A stretch of DNA of 64,000 bases from Marinicella rhabdoformis (GCF_009671245.1 NZ_VTFS01000001.1:1213914-1277913); one strand, 5' to 3'. Positions 27,203-38,955 are shown, numbered from the stretch's first letter. Numbers and translations are program-made. The notes: generated from the letters alone by a model not told the origin.

Positions 27203-27949
27203 ATGAAAAATATCACTTCATCAGAGCAAGTTTCAAGCTTGTTATTACATCCTTCAATTGCTGAACAGTTGTTCGACCACCTGCCAGACATTGTTTTTTT
27301 CATCAAAGATTCAAGTGGCCGTTACTTGGTGGTCAATCAAACCTTAGTTGAACGATGTGAGGCCCAAAGCAAGGGTCAAATCATTGGTCTGGATGCAGCA
27401 GAAGTATTGGGTGAAGAATTGGGCCACAGGTACATTGAACAAGACAACAAAGTCTTGAAAAGTAAAAAACCCCTGATCCAACATTTAGAGTTGCACAATT
27501 ATCAATCGCAAGAGTTGGGCTGGTGTTTAACCACAAAAATACCATTAACTGACAACCATGGCGCTTGCACTGGTTTGATCGGCATTTCTCAGGATTTGAA
27601 ACTACCGGACGCCACCAATGACTTATTCAGTAACATCCATGCTGCTGTTAAATATGTTGAAGAAAATTTGGACAAGAGCCCAACCATCACAGCCATGGCC
27701 AAACTGGCCAACATGTCCCATTACCAGCTTGATCGCCGCATGAAATTGGCGTATGGGCTCAGTGCGGGTAAGTGGCTCATTAAAACACGGGTGTCTCAAG
27801 CCAGTCAGCTGTTAATTGATACCAACCACTCTGTTTTAGACATCGCTTTTGCTGTCGGCTATTCAGACCAAAGTGCTTTCACCAAACAATTCAAGAAAAC
27901 CACCGGCGTCAGCCCCCTCAAATTTAAAAAAATAAACCAAAAAAAATGA
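27203..27949 (+). CDS. AraC-family regulator with N-terminal PAS domain
   Basis: The 248-residue protein has a PAS sensor (about 20 to 130; DHLPDIVFFIKDSSGRYLVVNQ) and a C-terminal AraC double helix-turn-helix with ITAMAKLANMSHYQLDRRMK and VLDIAFAVGYSDQSAFTKQFKKTTGVSPLKFK. Divergent from the catabolic operon and 28 bases before the dehydrogenase gene, it is the likely pathway regulator, perhaps sensing hydroxyproline or a pyrroline intermediate; the ligand is inferred. Confidence 0.88.
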   Translation: MKNITSSEQVSSLLLHPSIAEQLFDHLPDIVFFIKDSSGRYLVVNQTLVERCEAQSKGQIIGLDAAEVLGEELGHRYIEQDNKVLKSKKPLIQHLELHNYQSQELGWCLTTKIPLTDNHGACTGLIGISQDLKLPDATNDLFSNIHAAVKYVEENLDKSPTITAMAKLANMSHYQLDRRMKLAYGLSAGKWLIKTRVSQASQLLIDTNHSVLDIAFAVGYSDQSAFTKQFKKTTGVSPLKFKKINQKK

Positions 27950-27977
27950 CAAACCAACCTATTATCAGGAGCTTCAA

Positions 27978-29495
27978 ATGACAACTGGACAACATTTAAT
28001 AAAAGACCAATGGGTTAATGGCCCATCAAGTTTTGAATCCGAAACACACCAAGGAACAGGCCACAACATTCAACGTGCTAACACTGCAATCGTTAACCTT
28101 GCTGCGGAAGCTGCCAGCCAAGCCTTTCAATCTTTTGGGTTCAGCAGTACCAAAGACCGAGCCAAGTTACTCCGCACCATTGCATCAGAAATCAATGCCC
28201 GAGGTGATGAAATCACATCAGTTTGCAGTAAAGAAACCGGCCTTCCGTCAGCCCGATTGGTTGGCGAAAGGGGAAGAACAACCCAGCAATTAGAATTGTT
28301 TGCTTCATACATAGAACAAGGTGATTATTTACAGCCAAGTGTTGATAAAGCACTACCTGAAAGAACCCCGATTCCTCGCCCTGAATTAAAAAAGACCTTG
28401 CGACCTTACGGCCCTGTAGCTGTTTTTGGAGCCTCTAATTTCCCCTTGGCCTTTTCAACTGCTGGTGGTGACACCGCTTCTGCATTGGCTGCGGGCTGTC
28501 CTGTGGTGGTCAAAGGCCATCCGGCGCACCCGGCCACATCTGAATTGGTTGCCCAGGCCATATCTGCCGCGATTAAGCAGTGTGACATGGACCCAGGCAT
28601 TTTCTCGCTGATTCAAGATGATGGCATTAAAGCCGCACAACATTTGGTCAAACACCCTAAAATTTCTGCCGTTGGCTTTACTGGCTCACTGAAAGCTGGC
28701 CGAGCCCTGTTTGACTTGTGTAACCAACGCCCGGTTCCCATCCCTTTTTATGGCGAAATGGGGTCACTTAACCCGGTGTTTATCCTACCTGATGCCTTGG
28801 CACAATCTTGTCATGAAATTGCTAACGGCTGGGTTGATTCATTAAACTTGGGTGTTGGACAGTTCTGCACCAAACCCGGCTTGCTATTCATCCCTCAAGG
28901 CGAAGCAGGTGATGCTTTTATTGAAACAGCAAAAACCAAACTAGAAAACAGCACCGCAAACCAGCTCTTAACAAAAGGCATCGCCACCGCTTTTGTTCAA
29001 AGCACACAAGACATCAAAAACAAGTCAGGAGTCACACCTGTTTATAACCCCACAGTTACCGTTGATGCCATCTACCCCAATGTGTTCACAACCACCGCCA
29101 CCACATGGTTTGACTCACCCGAATTGCATCAAGAAATTTTTGGGCCCTATGCCTTAATTGTCAGAACAGCGAATCATACCGAAACATTAAAAGCGGCAGA
29201 TGCGCTCGAAGGACAATTAACCAGTACATTGTTTATTACTGAACATGACTATGAAATGGCCAAACCCTTGCTACAAATTCTAGAACAAAAAGCAGGCAGA
29301 ATATTAGCCAATGGTTTTCCGACCGGTGTTGAAGTTGCAGAAAGCATGGTTCATGGCGGTCCCTATCCTGCCAGCACCTTTGTCGGCACCACCTCTGTCG
29401 GCACCACTGCCATTCAAAGGTTTTTGCGCCCTGTGTGCTACCAAAATATCCCCAAAAACCTGCTGCCATCAGAATTACAAGAATTCACTGACTAA
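27978..29495 (+). CDS. 2,5-dioxovalerate (alpha-ketoglutarate semialdehyde) dehydrogenase
   Basis: A 505-residue aldehyde dehydrogenase of the KGSADH type. It shows the N-terminal region around RAKLLRTIASEI, the NAD(P)-binding GPVAVFGASNFPLAFSTAGGD, the general base Glu in YGEMGSLNPVF and the nucleophile Cys in GVGQFCTKPGLL. It converts alpha-ketoglutarate semialdehyde to alpha-ketoglutarate, the last step of hydroxyproline breakdown. A GGAGC ribosome site precedes the ATG. It is co-directional with the regulator. Confidence 0.93.
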   Translation: MTTGQHLIKDQWVNGPSSFESETHQGTGHNIQRANTAIVNLAAEAASQAFQSFGFSSTKDRAKLLRTIASEINARGDEITSVCSKETGLPSARLVGERGRTTQQLELFASYIEQGDYLQPSVDKALPERTPIPRPELKKTLRPYGPVAVFGASNFPLAFSTAGGDTASALAAGCPVVVKGHPAHPATSELVAQAISAAIKQCDMDPGIFSLIQDDGIKAAQHLVKHPKISAVGFTGSLKAGRALFDLCNQRPVPIPFYGEMGSLNPVFILPDALAQSCHEIANGWVDSLNLGVGQFCTKPGLLFIPQGEAGDAFIETAKTKLENSTANQLLTKGIATAFVQSTQDIKNKSGVTPVYNPTVTVDAIYPNVFTTTATTWFDSPELHQEIFGPYALIVRTANHTETLKAADALEGQLTSTLFITEHDYEMAKPLLQILEQKAGRILANGFPTGVEVAESMVHGGPYPASTFVGTTSVGTTAIQRFLRPVCYQNIPKNLLPSELQEFTD

Positions 29496-29538
29496 TTGGC
29501 AGCAACACCAGGCAGCACGAATACAAAAATTACAATTA

Positions 29539-29574
29539 AAAAAGCCCCAAGGCGTTTCCACCTTGGGGCTTTTT
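29539..29574. terminator. Bidirectional terminator between the dehydrogenase gene and groEL
   Basis: AAAAAGCCCCAAGG (29539 to 29552) and CCTTGGGGCTTTTT (29561 to 29574) pair perfectly over 14 bases with an eight-base loop. A tracts and T tracts flank both sides, and the flanking genes converge. Confidence 0.92.
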
Positions 29575-29601
29575 AATAGCTTAAAGTAGCTGGGGTATGA
29601 T

Positions 29602-31263
<1,662 letters not shown>

Positions 31264-31275
31264 TTATAGTTGATG

Positions 31276-31566
31276 TTACTCAACGATTCCAATGATGTCT
31301 TCTTCTTTCATGACGACATATTTCTCACCGCTAACTGTTACTTCGTTAACACCATATTTTTCTTCGAACAAAACTTTATCACCGACTTTAACGTCTAAAG
31401 GTCTTTGTTCACCTGAAGCCAAAATGCGACCGTTTCCAACAGCCAGCACTTCACCTTGTACAGGTTTTTCAGTGGCAGAATTAGGTAAAACAATACCGCC
31501 TGGAGATGTGGTTTCACTCTCAACGCGTTTAACAATCACGCGGTCATGTAAAGGACGAATATTCAT
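31276..31566 (-). CDS. groS: Co-chaperonin GroES (10 kDa)
   Basis: The 96-residue lid protein of GroEL starts [16 protein letters not shown] and includes the mobile loop [16 protein letters not shown] and [25 protein letters not shown] lies at a good distance before the ATG. A sigma32-type promoter stands upstream. Confidence 0.98.
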   Translation of the reverse strand: MNIRPLHDRVIVKRVESETTSPGGIVLPNSATEKPVQGEVLAVGNGRILASGEQRPLDVKVGDKVLFEEKYGVNEVTVSGEKYVVMKEEDIIGIVE

Positions 31567-31642
31567 GTTTCGAACTCCTTAAATTAAAAATAAAGATTAA
31601 GTTTGCAGCAATCGACCCACGTCAATCACCAGATGATGCTTC

Positions 31643-31670
31643 ATATAAGGGTGTTGGTTTTTAATTCAAG
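31643..31670 (-). promoter_or_regulatory. Sigma32-type heat-shock promoter of groES-groEL
   Basis: On the minus strand CTTGAA (31670 to 31665) is followed after 13 bases by CCCTTATAT (31651 to 31643). This matches the sigma32 consensus of CTTGAA and CCCCATNT with usual spacing. No CIRCE repeat was seen, so control by RpoH rather than HrcA is likely. Confidence 0.75.
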
Positions 31671-31707
31671 CAAAATTAGATAAAAATCCCACATACTTTT
31701 TTAGACC

Positions 31708-31755
31708 GTTCTGTTTTTACGAATGTATCAATAGAATCATTCTGTTTTACAAATG
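31708..31755 (+). promoter_or_regulatory. Direct repeat upstream of the catalase gene
   Basis: GTTCTGTTTTTACGAATG (31708 to 31725) and ATTCTGTTTTACAAATG (31739 to 31755) are near-identical direct repeats starting 31 bases apart, about three helical turns, 52 to 100 bases before the catalase ATG. They could be tandem activator sites; the protein is unknown. Confidence 0.4.
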
Positions 31756-31807
31756 ATGTGCCGATATTTAACATGGAACTTGAATTTACAAAATCAGGAA
31801 ATCAACA

Positions 31808-33247
31808 ATGAAAACACAGTTAACTACCAGTTCTGGAACACCTGTAGCCGATGACAATAACAGCATCAGCGCAGGTGAAAGGGGCGCATTGACATTCAAC
31901 AATGTTCATCTTTTTGAAAAACTGGCTCACTTCAACCGAGAACGCATTCCAGAAAGGGTGGTTCATGCACGCGGCACCGGCGCTTATGGTACTTTCACTT
32001 TAGAAGAATCTCTTTCTGACCACACCATTGCCGACTTCCTACAAGAATCTGGTCAACAAACTGAAGTCTTCGTCAGGTTTTCTACAGTCGGTGGCGGCCA
32101 AGACTCCAGTGACTATGCACGCGATCCTCGTGGTTTTGCGATCAAATTCTATACCAAAGAAGGTAATTTTGACTTGGTCGGAAACAACACACCGGTGTTC
32201 TTTTTGAACGATCCCATCAAGTTTCCAGATTTTATTCACTCACAGAAAAAGAACCCCAAAACCAATACAGCCGACCCCGCTGCGATGTTCGAATTCTGGG
32301 CCAATCACCCGCAGTCGCTGCATCAAATGACCATTTTGATGTCAGACCGTGGCATACCTTTGAATTACCGACACATGCATGGCTTTGGATCACACACTTT
32401 CAGCTTTTGGAACAAACAAGGCGAACGCTTTTGGATCAAGTGGCATTTCAAAACACAACAGGGCATCAAAACTGTCCGCAGTGAACAGGCACATGAGCAC
32501 CCAGCTGACGGCGCTCAAGCAGACCTGGTTAATGCCATTGAATCTGGCGACTTCCCGAAATGGACAGTACAGCTACAAATCATGACCGAAGCTGAAGCAC
32601 AAAAATACCACATCAACCCATTTGATGTGACCAAAGTATGGCCACATAAAGATTTTCCATTGAAAGATATTGGTACCTTAGCGCTTAATCGAAATGTGGA
32701 AAACTACTTTACTGAAACGGAACAAGCCACTTTTGCGCCAAGTAACTTTGTACCTGGCATTGGGGCCTCTCCAGACAAGATGCTACAAGGCAGGTTGTTT
32801 GCTTACCAGGACGCACACCGCTACAGGGTTGGTGTTAACCACAACCAAATTCCGGTGAACCAACCTAAATGCCCAGTTAACCACTACCAAAGAGACGGTG
32901 CCATGGCTGGAGCCTGTCCAGTCACTGGCCATGCCAACAGTTCAGTCAATTTCTATCCCAATGATCAGATAAACGAAGGTGCACCCGTACCCACACCGGC
33001 AGTGGCAGAACCGCCCATGCCGATTGAAGCAGATGCTCACATCCAAGCCTATAGCCAAGATAAGGATGATTATTTCAGCCAAGCAGGTGAACTGTTCCGC
33101 CTCATGAGTGCCGATCAAAAAGCACAACTGACCACCAACATCGCAGGCGGATTGAGTCAAGCCAATCAAAGCATCCAACAAAGGATGTTAACGCAGCTTG
33201 AACAAGCGGACGCTGACTATGCGCAAATGGTGAAAGCACGACTGTAA
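31808..33247 (+). CDS. katA: Catalase (monofunctional haem, small subunit clade)
   Basis: A 479-residue catalase that dismutates hydrogen peroxide. Visible are the start LTTSSGTPVADDNNSISAG, the catalytic His in RVVHARGTGAYGTF, the Asn in NNTPVFFLNDP, and the haem-ligand tyrosine in RLFAYQDAHRYRVG. The C-terminal catalase-related segment runs from about 410. Length is typical for the small-subunit type (about 480 to 500). No signal peptide. Confidence 0.97.
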   Translation: MKTQLTTSSGTPVADDNNSISAGERGALTFNNVHLFEKLAHFNRERIPERVVHARGTGAYGTFTLEESLSDHTIADFLQESGQQTEVFVRFSTVGGGQDSSDYARDPRGFAIKFYTKEGNFDLVGNNTPVFFLNDPIKFPDFIHSQKKNPKTNTADPAAMFEFWANHPQSLHQMTILMSDRGIPLNYRHMHGFGSHTFSFWNKQGERFWIKWHFKTQQGIKTVRSEQAHEHPADGAQADLVNAIESGDFPKWTVQLQIMTEAEAQKYHINPFDVTKVWPHKDFPLKDIGTLALNRNVENYFTETEQATFAPSNFVPGIGASPDKMLQGRLFAYQDAHRYRVGVNHNQIPVNQPKCPVNHYQRDGAMAGACPVTGHANSSVNFYPNDQINEGAPVPTPAVAEPPMPIEADAHIQAYSQDKDDYFSQAGELFRLMSADQKAQLTTNIAGGLSQANQSIQQRMLTQLEQADADYAQMVKARL

Positions 33248-33267
33248 AAACATCACAGCAAAAAAAA

Positions 33268-33312
33268 GCCCGCAGCACATATCTATAAAATGCTGCGGGC
33301 AATATTTTTTTT
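33268..33312. terminator. Terminator between katA and the ABC-2 permease gene
   Basis: GCCCGCAGCA (33268 to 33277) and TGCTGCGGGC (33291 to 33300) form a perfect ten-base GC-rich stem, followed by AATATTTTTTTT and preceded by an A run. Convergent genes, so probably bidirectional. Confidence 0.92.
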
Positions 33313-33323
33313 CAAAAGTGTTT

Positions 33324-34094
33324 TTAAGAACGAAGACCCAAACCTTTGTTCAATATGTGCAGTGAAATGGCACCCAGTACAACTACAAAAGTCAGGATGA
33401 TGCCATAAGCGACACCAATATTGATGTCAGACACACCCAAAAATCCATAGCGGAAGGTGTTCACCATATACAAAACAGGATTAGCCAAAGACACACCTTG
33501 CCAAAAATCAGGCAACAAGCTGATGGAATAAAACACACCACCCAAATAGGTCAAAGGCGTCAAAATGAAGGTCGGAATGATGGCAATGTCATCGAATTTC
33601 TTGGCAAAGGCTGCATTGATAAAACCGGCCAATGAAAACACAATCGAAGTGAGAATCACCGTACTCAACACAATACCAATGCTGTGAATTTGAATGTCAG
33701 TGAAAAACATCGCCACACAGGTAACAATCAATCCCACAGTCAAACCACGGAACAAACTGCCAGCCACATAGCCGACCAATATCGCCCAATTGGGCATCGG
33801 AGAAACCAAAAGCTCTTCAATGTGCTTGGAAAATTTGGCCCCGAAAAACGAGGACACCATGTTGCCATAAGAACTGGTTATGACTGACATCATGACCAAG
33901 CCGGGCACAATAAAAGACATATAATCAAAGCCACCCATTTGACCAATTCGTGAACCAATCAAGTTACCAAATATGACGAAATACAAGGTCATGGTAATGG
34001 CGGGCGGTAAAAAAGTTTGTGACCAAATGCGCACGATGCGATTGACTTCACGGCGCAATAACGTCTGGATGCCGACTAAAGTGTGATTGCTCAT
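33324..34094 (-). CDS. yadH: ABC-2 type exporter permease (YadH-like)
   Basis: A 256-residue permease with six predicted helices and the ABC-2 signature region (IPTFILTPLTYLGGVFYSISLLPDFWQ). It starts GIQTLLRREVNRIVRIWSQTF, as in YadH. Its ATG overlaps the TGA of the upstream ATPase gene (ATGA), so the pair forms one exporter. Substrate unknown. Confidence 0.92.
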   Translation of the reverse strand: MSNHTLVGIQTLLRREVNRIVRIWSQTFLPPAITMTLYFVIFGNLIGSRIGQMGGFDYMSFIVPGLVMMSVITSSYGNMVSSFFGAKFSKHIEELLVSPMPNWAILVGYVAGSLFRGLTVGLIVTCVAMFFTDIQIHSIGIVLSTVILTSIVFSLAGFINAAFAKKFDDIAIIPTFILTPLTYLGGVFYSISLLPDFWQGVSLANPVLYMVNTFRYGFLGVSDINIGVAYGIILTFVVVLGAISLHILNKGLGLRS

Positions 34095-35014
34095 AATTGC
34101 GCTCCTTTTGATTCTGTCATTTTGACAAATAATTCTTCCAGTCTATTCGCTTTGTTTCGCATCGAGGTGACACAGTAACCGGCTTCATCCAACTCTCTGA
34201 ACACCGCATTGAGGTTCTTGGATTTGGGTACATCTAATTGAATCGACAAATCATCTTTACGTATCGCGCTTAGTTGTTTCAATATCGCGTCACCTGGTTC
34301 TTTGTCTAAATCAAAAATAAAAGTCTCGATGTCCAAAGTGGTCAACAATTCCTTGATGGTGGTGTTTTTTACAATTTGGCCATGATCAATTATCGCAATG
34401 TTCTTACACAACTGCTCGGCTTCTTCTAAATAATGTGTGGTCAGAATAATGGTTGTGCCGTTGGCTGCAATTTGTTCAACGAATTCCCACATAGAACGGC
34501 GAATCTCGATATCCACACCAGCCGTTGGTTCATCTAAAATCAACAGTTTAGGTTCATTGACCATCGCACGCGCAATCATCAAACGGCGCTTCATGCCACC
34601 CGATAAACCACGAGATATGGCATTTCTTTTATCCCATAACTGCAGCTGTTTTAAATATTTTTCAGTGCGTTCCAAAGCCACTTTTCGCGGCACACCATAA
34701 AAACCGGCTTGCTGCGCGACGATATTCATCGGCGTTTCGAACATGTTGAAATTGAATTCTTGAGGGACCAAGCCAATGCTCGCTTTGACCTGTTGGCGTT
34801 CTGATTCTAAATCATGGCCAAACACTTTTACCTCACCGGATGTGGCATTGACCAAAGATGAAATGATGCCAATCATGGTTGATTTACCGGCACCATTGGG
34901 GCCCAATAAAGCGAAAATTTCACCCGCTTTTACGGTCAAATCAACCCCTTTCAGGGCTTGGGTGCCGTCTTTATAGGTTTTGACTAAGTTTTTTATTGCT
35001 AAAGCGTTTTCCAT
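34091..35014 (-). CDS. yadG: ABC-2 type exporter ATP-binding protein (YadG-like)
   Basis: A 307-residue ATPase with Walker A LLGPNGAGKSTMI (about 38 to 50), signature LSGGMKRRLMIA and Walker B LLILDEPTAGVD, plus a C-terminal domain of about 80 residues. Length and the paired permease match YadG. It energises export across the inner membrane. Confidence 0.94.
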   Translation of the reverse strand: MENALAIKNLVKTYKDGTQALKGVDLTVKAGEIFALLGPNGAGKSTMIGIISSLVNATSGEVKVFGHDLESERQQVKASIGLVPQEFNFNMFETPMNIVAQQAGFYGVPRKVALERTEKYLKQLQLWDKRNAISRGLSGGMKRRLMIARAMVNEPKLLILDEPTAGVDIEIRRSMWEFVEQIAANGTTIILTTHYLEEAEQLCKNIAIIDHGQIVKNTTIKELLTTLDIETFIFDLDKEPGDAILKQLSAIRKDDLSIQLDVPKSKNLNAVFRELDEAGYCVTSMRNKANRLEELFVKMTESKGAQL

Positions 35015-35087
35015 AATTTGTTCATCAATTGTTGATTTTTATCGGCTTGACCAAATATCTGCATCATCTGTAATTTGATGATGAAAC

Positions 35088-35258
35088 ATGGCAACTGATT
35101 TTAAAAAATATATTTGTGTGGTTTGCGGCTTGATATATGACGAAGCCGAAGGCTGGCCTGAAGACGGCATCGTACCAGGCACTGCATGGGATGACGTTCC
35201 AGAAACTTGGATGTGTCCTGATTGTGGCGTCACCAAAGAAGATTTTGAGTTATTATAA
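35088..35258 (+). CDS. rubA: Rubredoxin
   Basis: A 56-residue iron protein, below usual ORF length cut-offs. It has both metal motifs: [15 protein letters not shown] and [14 protein letters not shown], with the conserved [20 protein letters not shown] between them. An in-frame TGA six bases before the ATG fixes the start. It carries electrons to alkane hydroxylase-type or oxygen-stress partners; no such partner is adjacent. Divergent from yadG. Confidence 0.96.
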   Translation: MATDFKKYICVVCGLIYDEAEGWPEDGIVPGTAWDDVPETWMCPDCGVTKEDFELL

Positions 35259-35270
35259 ATCACCTGACAA

Positions 35271-35648
35271 TCACTTGACTGTTTTAACGGCGCAACCTGA
35301 TAACCTGTAGTTGCGCCAATGCGCCACCACCATGGCAAGCCCACCCAAAACAAATAAACCAGACTCAACCAATATGGGCACTTGATCTTCCAAAGCCGTG
35401 GCCACCAAAAGCACCGCATAACCCACCAAAGCAATGACAATCACCTTAATATCTTTGTGTTTTTTCCAACCCGTTGCAAAAGACCACAAAGCAATCGAAC
35501 CAATCACGGTCATCCAAATCCAGCCATGGCCAAAGTGCGCCCAGCCGGGCACCACAGCAGACACGCTGAGTATGATGGGCAGCATGGCGCATTGAATGGC
35601 ACAAAGGCCAGACAAAAACATGCCTAATTTATCGGTCCAAGCTCGCAT
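35271..35648 (-). CDS. MerC-domain membrane protein
   Basis: A 125-residue protein with four hydrophobic segments and the MerC-like motif LSGLCAIQCAMLPIILS near the N-terminus; in MerC the paired cysteines bind Hg(II). No merR, merA or merT lies nearby, so a role in mercury resistance is not supported by context. MerC-like proteins outside mer operons are common in marine gammaproteobacteria. Confidence 0.8.
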   Translation of the reverse strand: MRAWTDKLGMFLSGLCAIQCAMLPIILSVSAVVPGWAHFGHGWIWMTVIGSIALWSFATGWKKHKDIKVIVIALVGYAVLLVATALEDQVPILVESGLFVLGGLAMVVAHWRNYRLSGCAVKTVK

Positions 35649-35970
35649 TGAATTGGTTAAAAGAATTGCTAAGAGGTCAATATATGCTTAAATCCCAAGC
35701 AATCAAGCAAAATATCGGCATTAACTGAAAAAACCAACATAATCGTTTATATTCAGGCTTGAATGCTAGCACCTACATCACTACAAGCGACATACACTCA
35801 TTTATAGGTCCAGTATCGAAGCATCACTCTACACCTCCTGAGCTCTGCCTCTACCCTTCTCTAACAACCGTAACCATTATTTAATGGCGCTTTTTCTGGT
35901 ATTTTTTTAACCTTAAGCTTTATAGTTTTAGGTACCAAAAGTTAACAATCCCATAAACAAAATATAAGTT
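35649..35970. other. Intergenic region (322 bp) before the FG-GAP genes
   Basis: Divergent promoters for the merC-like gene and the first FG-GAP gene are expected. AT-rich near 35880 to 35970. I see no RNA gene, hairpin or recognised operator, and the ribosome site of the FG-GAP gene is weak. Confidence 0.45.
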
Positions 35971-37580
35971 ATGATTATACATCGTAAAAAAATCGTATTT
36001 TCTATCGCCTTGGCGCTGGGATTAAATCACAACCCTGGCTATGGACAAGCTGAAGGGGATACAGCGCTTATTGATTTAAATGGCAGTAATGGCATCACAA
36101 TCAATGGCGTGACGGTCGGTGATGGTTCAGGTGGAGCGGTCAGTGACGCAGGTGATTTCAATGGCGATGGCTTTGATGATGTCATCATTGGAGCCAGCAG
36201 TGCTGATCCTGGAGGTAACAGCTCTGCTGGCAGCAGCTATGTGGTATTTGGTTCAGAGAATGGTCTTCCCAATCCCTTAAATCTGGAAGACCTGAATGGT
36301 CTAAACGGTATAGTTATCAATGGGGCCAATTTCTTTGATTATTCTGGCGTCTCAGTCAGTGCCGCCGGTGATGTCAATGGGGATGGCAATGATGATGTGA
36401 TCATTGGGGCTGACGACGCGGAATCCAATGGCAATTCCGGCGCTGGCATCAGCTACGTCGTGTTTGGTTCTGTCGACCCTCTACCCAATCCGTTAAATCT
36501 TTACACCATCAATGGCATCAATGGCTTTAGCATCCATGGAAGTGAAAGTAATGACCGATCCGGTCACTCAGTCAGACCCGCTGGTGATGTGAATGGCGAT
36601 GGACTTGATGACATCATTGTCGGGGCTTTTAGGGCTGATCCAAATAGCAACAATCAAGCTGGCAGCAGTTATGTAGTGTTTGGTTCAGACTCTCCCTTCC
36701 CGAATCCTTTTTTCTCAACACCATCAATGGCAGCAATGGTTTTGTTATCAATGGGGTTGCTGCTGGAGACAACTCAGGTCAATCAGTCAGCGCCGCTGGT
36801 GATGTCAATGGTGATGGCATTGATGACATCATCATTGGAGGACCCGGAGCCAATCCCAATGGGAACGATTCAGCTGGCAGAAGTTATGTGCTGTTTGGCT
36901 CAATCGCCCCCACAGCTAATCCCTTCAACCTGACTGACCTCAATGGCAGCAATGGCTTTGTCATTAACGGAATTGCGGTCGATGACCAATCAGGCATATC
37001 TGTCAGTGCTGCAGGTGATGTCAATGGCGATGGACTTGATGACATCATCATTGGAGCCGATGGTTCAAGTCCAGGAAGCAACACGGAGGCTGGCAGCAAT
37101 TATGTGGTGTTCGGTACTGATGGACCCATATCCAATCCCATTAATTTAAGTGATCTCAATGGCAACAACGGTTTTGCCATCAATGGCGCTGCTGAATATG
37201 ATTATTCTGGCACCTCAGTCAGTGCTGCCGGTGATGTCAATGGTGATGGTATTGATGACATCATCATTGGCGCTTCCGGAGCGGACCCTAATGGCCATAC
37301 AGAAGCTGGCAGCAGTTATGTGGTGTTTGGCACAGACGGACCTATAACAAGTCCTATGAACCTCAACGACCTCACTCATTCCAGTGGCATAAACATCAGT
37401 GGCGTTGCGATTAATGACCGTTCAGGAACATCAGTAAGCGCCGCCGGTGATGTTAATGGTGATGGATTTGATGACATCATCATAGGAGCACCCGGCGCTG
37501 ACCCCAATGGCAACAGTTATGCAGGCAGCAGTTATGTGGTGTTTGGTCATGACATCATTTTTAAGAATAGTTTTGAATAA
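35971..37580 (+). pseudogene. Secreted FG-GAP beta-propeller protein, broken by a one-base frameshift
   Basis: The protein starts with the signal peptide HRKKIVFSIALALG and ends IIFKNSFE. It carries seven copies of an FG-GAP/integrin-alpha-like repeat of about 60 residues, each with a calcium-binding loop of the type AGDVNGDGIDDIIIGA and a SSYVVFG strand. The frame changes at a run of six T (36708 to 36713) at the start of the fourth repeat: one more T would restore the frame, giving 536 codons. As read, the first part stops at 36933 after a nonsense tail and the rest (from about 36712) is in the next frame. The protein sequence on both sides is well preserved, so the change is recent, a sequencing error, or a phase switch. 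Confidence 0.85.
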
Positions 37581-38955
37581 AATAAAAGCACAAACATAAG
37601 AACAGATATGGTCATACATCGCAAAAAAATCGTTTTTTCTATCGCCTTGGCTCTGGGATTAAGCCACAGCCCCGGCTATGCACAATTTGAACCGGAATTA
37701 GAGCTTATTGATTTAAATGGTAACAATGGCTTCATCATCAATGGGATTGCAGCGAGTGACCATTCAGGTATATCGGTCAGCGCTGCCGGTGATGTCAATG
37801 GCGATGGCATTGATGATTTTATCATTGGGGCAGAAAGAGGAAACAGCAACACTGGCAGCAGTTATGTGGTATTTGGCACAGCTGGAACCATAACAAGCCC
37901 CATCAATCTGAGCAACCTCGATGGTTCCAATGGCATTGTTATTAATAGTGGGAGCATCTATTCTAGTGATTTTGGGGCGTCAGTCAGTGCAGCGGGTGAT
38001 ATCAACGGCGATGGATTTGATGACATCATCATTGGAGCGCCATTCGATCACCTTGGGGGTCAATACATGAATGGTGGCAGTTTTGTGATCTTTGGTTCAA
38101 ACACACCTTTTACCAGCCCCCTCAACACAGCTTCTCTGAATGGCTCCAATGGTTTTGCCATTCATGGGGAAGAGGATTTTAACTATGCTGGTCATTCAGT
38201 CAGTGGTGCAGGAGATGTCAATGGCGATGGCATTGACGATATCATCATTTCAGCACCAGATGCTAATGACGGCGCTGGCAGAGGTTATGTGGTATTTGGC
38301 ACTGATGGACCCGCACAACACCCTTTGAATCTCAGTGACCTTAATGGCTCCAATGGCATTACCATCAATATGGCAGATGTCTTTTCACCGAATAATAATC
38401 CAGTCAGTGCTGCTGGCGATGTCAATGGCGATGGTATAGATGACATCATCATTGGCGTCGATAGAGGGGATTCTTATGGAAATAACAACGCTGGTATCAG
38501 CTATGTGATATTTGGCTCAGATGAAGGATTACCTCATCCGTTTAACCTCTACACCATCAATCGCCTCAATGGTTTTACCATCCATGGGGTTGCTGAACAT
38601 GACAATTCGGGTGTTTCAGTCAGTGCCGCTGGTGATGTGAATGGTGATGGTGTTGATGACATCATCATTGGCGCTTATAGAGCTGATCCAGACGGGAATG
38701 ATGGTGCCGGTAGCAGTTATGTGGTGTTTGGCTCAATTGATCTCCCACCAAACCCCTTGTTCCTGAGCGAACTCAATGGTACCACTGGCTTTACCATACA
38801 TGGGGTTGCTGCTGATGACAATTCGGGAGTATCAGTCAGTGCCGCCGGAGATGTGAATGGCGATGGTTTTGATGACATCATCATAGGCGCTGAAAGAGCA
38901 GACCCTGATGGAAACAATGAAGCTGGCAGCAGTTATGTGATATTTGGTCAGGAAA
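36070..38955 (+). repeat. Array of about 13 FG-GAP coding repeats over two genes
   Basis: Units of roughly 180 bp recur through both FG-GAP genes, seven in the first and six in the second, interrupted by the gene junction (about 37560 to 37700). The most constant part encodes AGDVNGDGxDDIIIGA. They are diverged at the DNA level, as expected of protein repeats, and are not CRISPR-like. Confidence 0.8.

Noticed and set aside
35039-35440. Minus-strand ORF of 133 codons rich in Trp/Cys
   Set aside because: It overlaps rubredoxin and the merC-like gene and has no recognisable domain.
35271-35648. Mercury-resistance operon
   Set aside because: Only a MerC-like protein is present; merR, merT, merP and merA are absent.
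36070-38955. CRISPR-like or satellite repeats
   Set aside because: The units are long (about 180 bp), diverged, and keep one reading frame with a protein repeat pattern.
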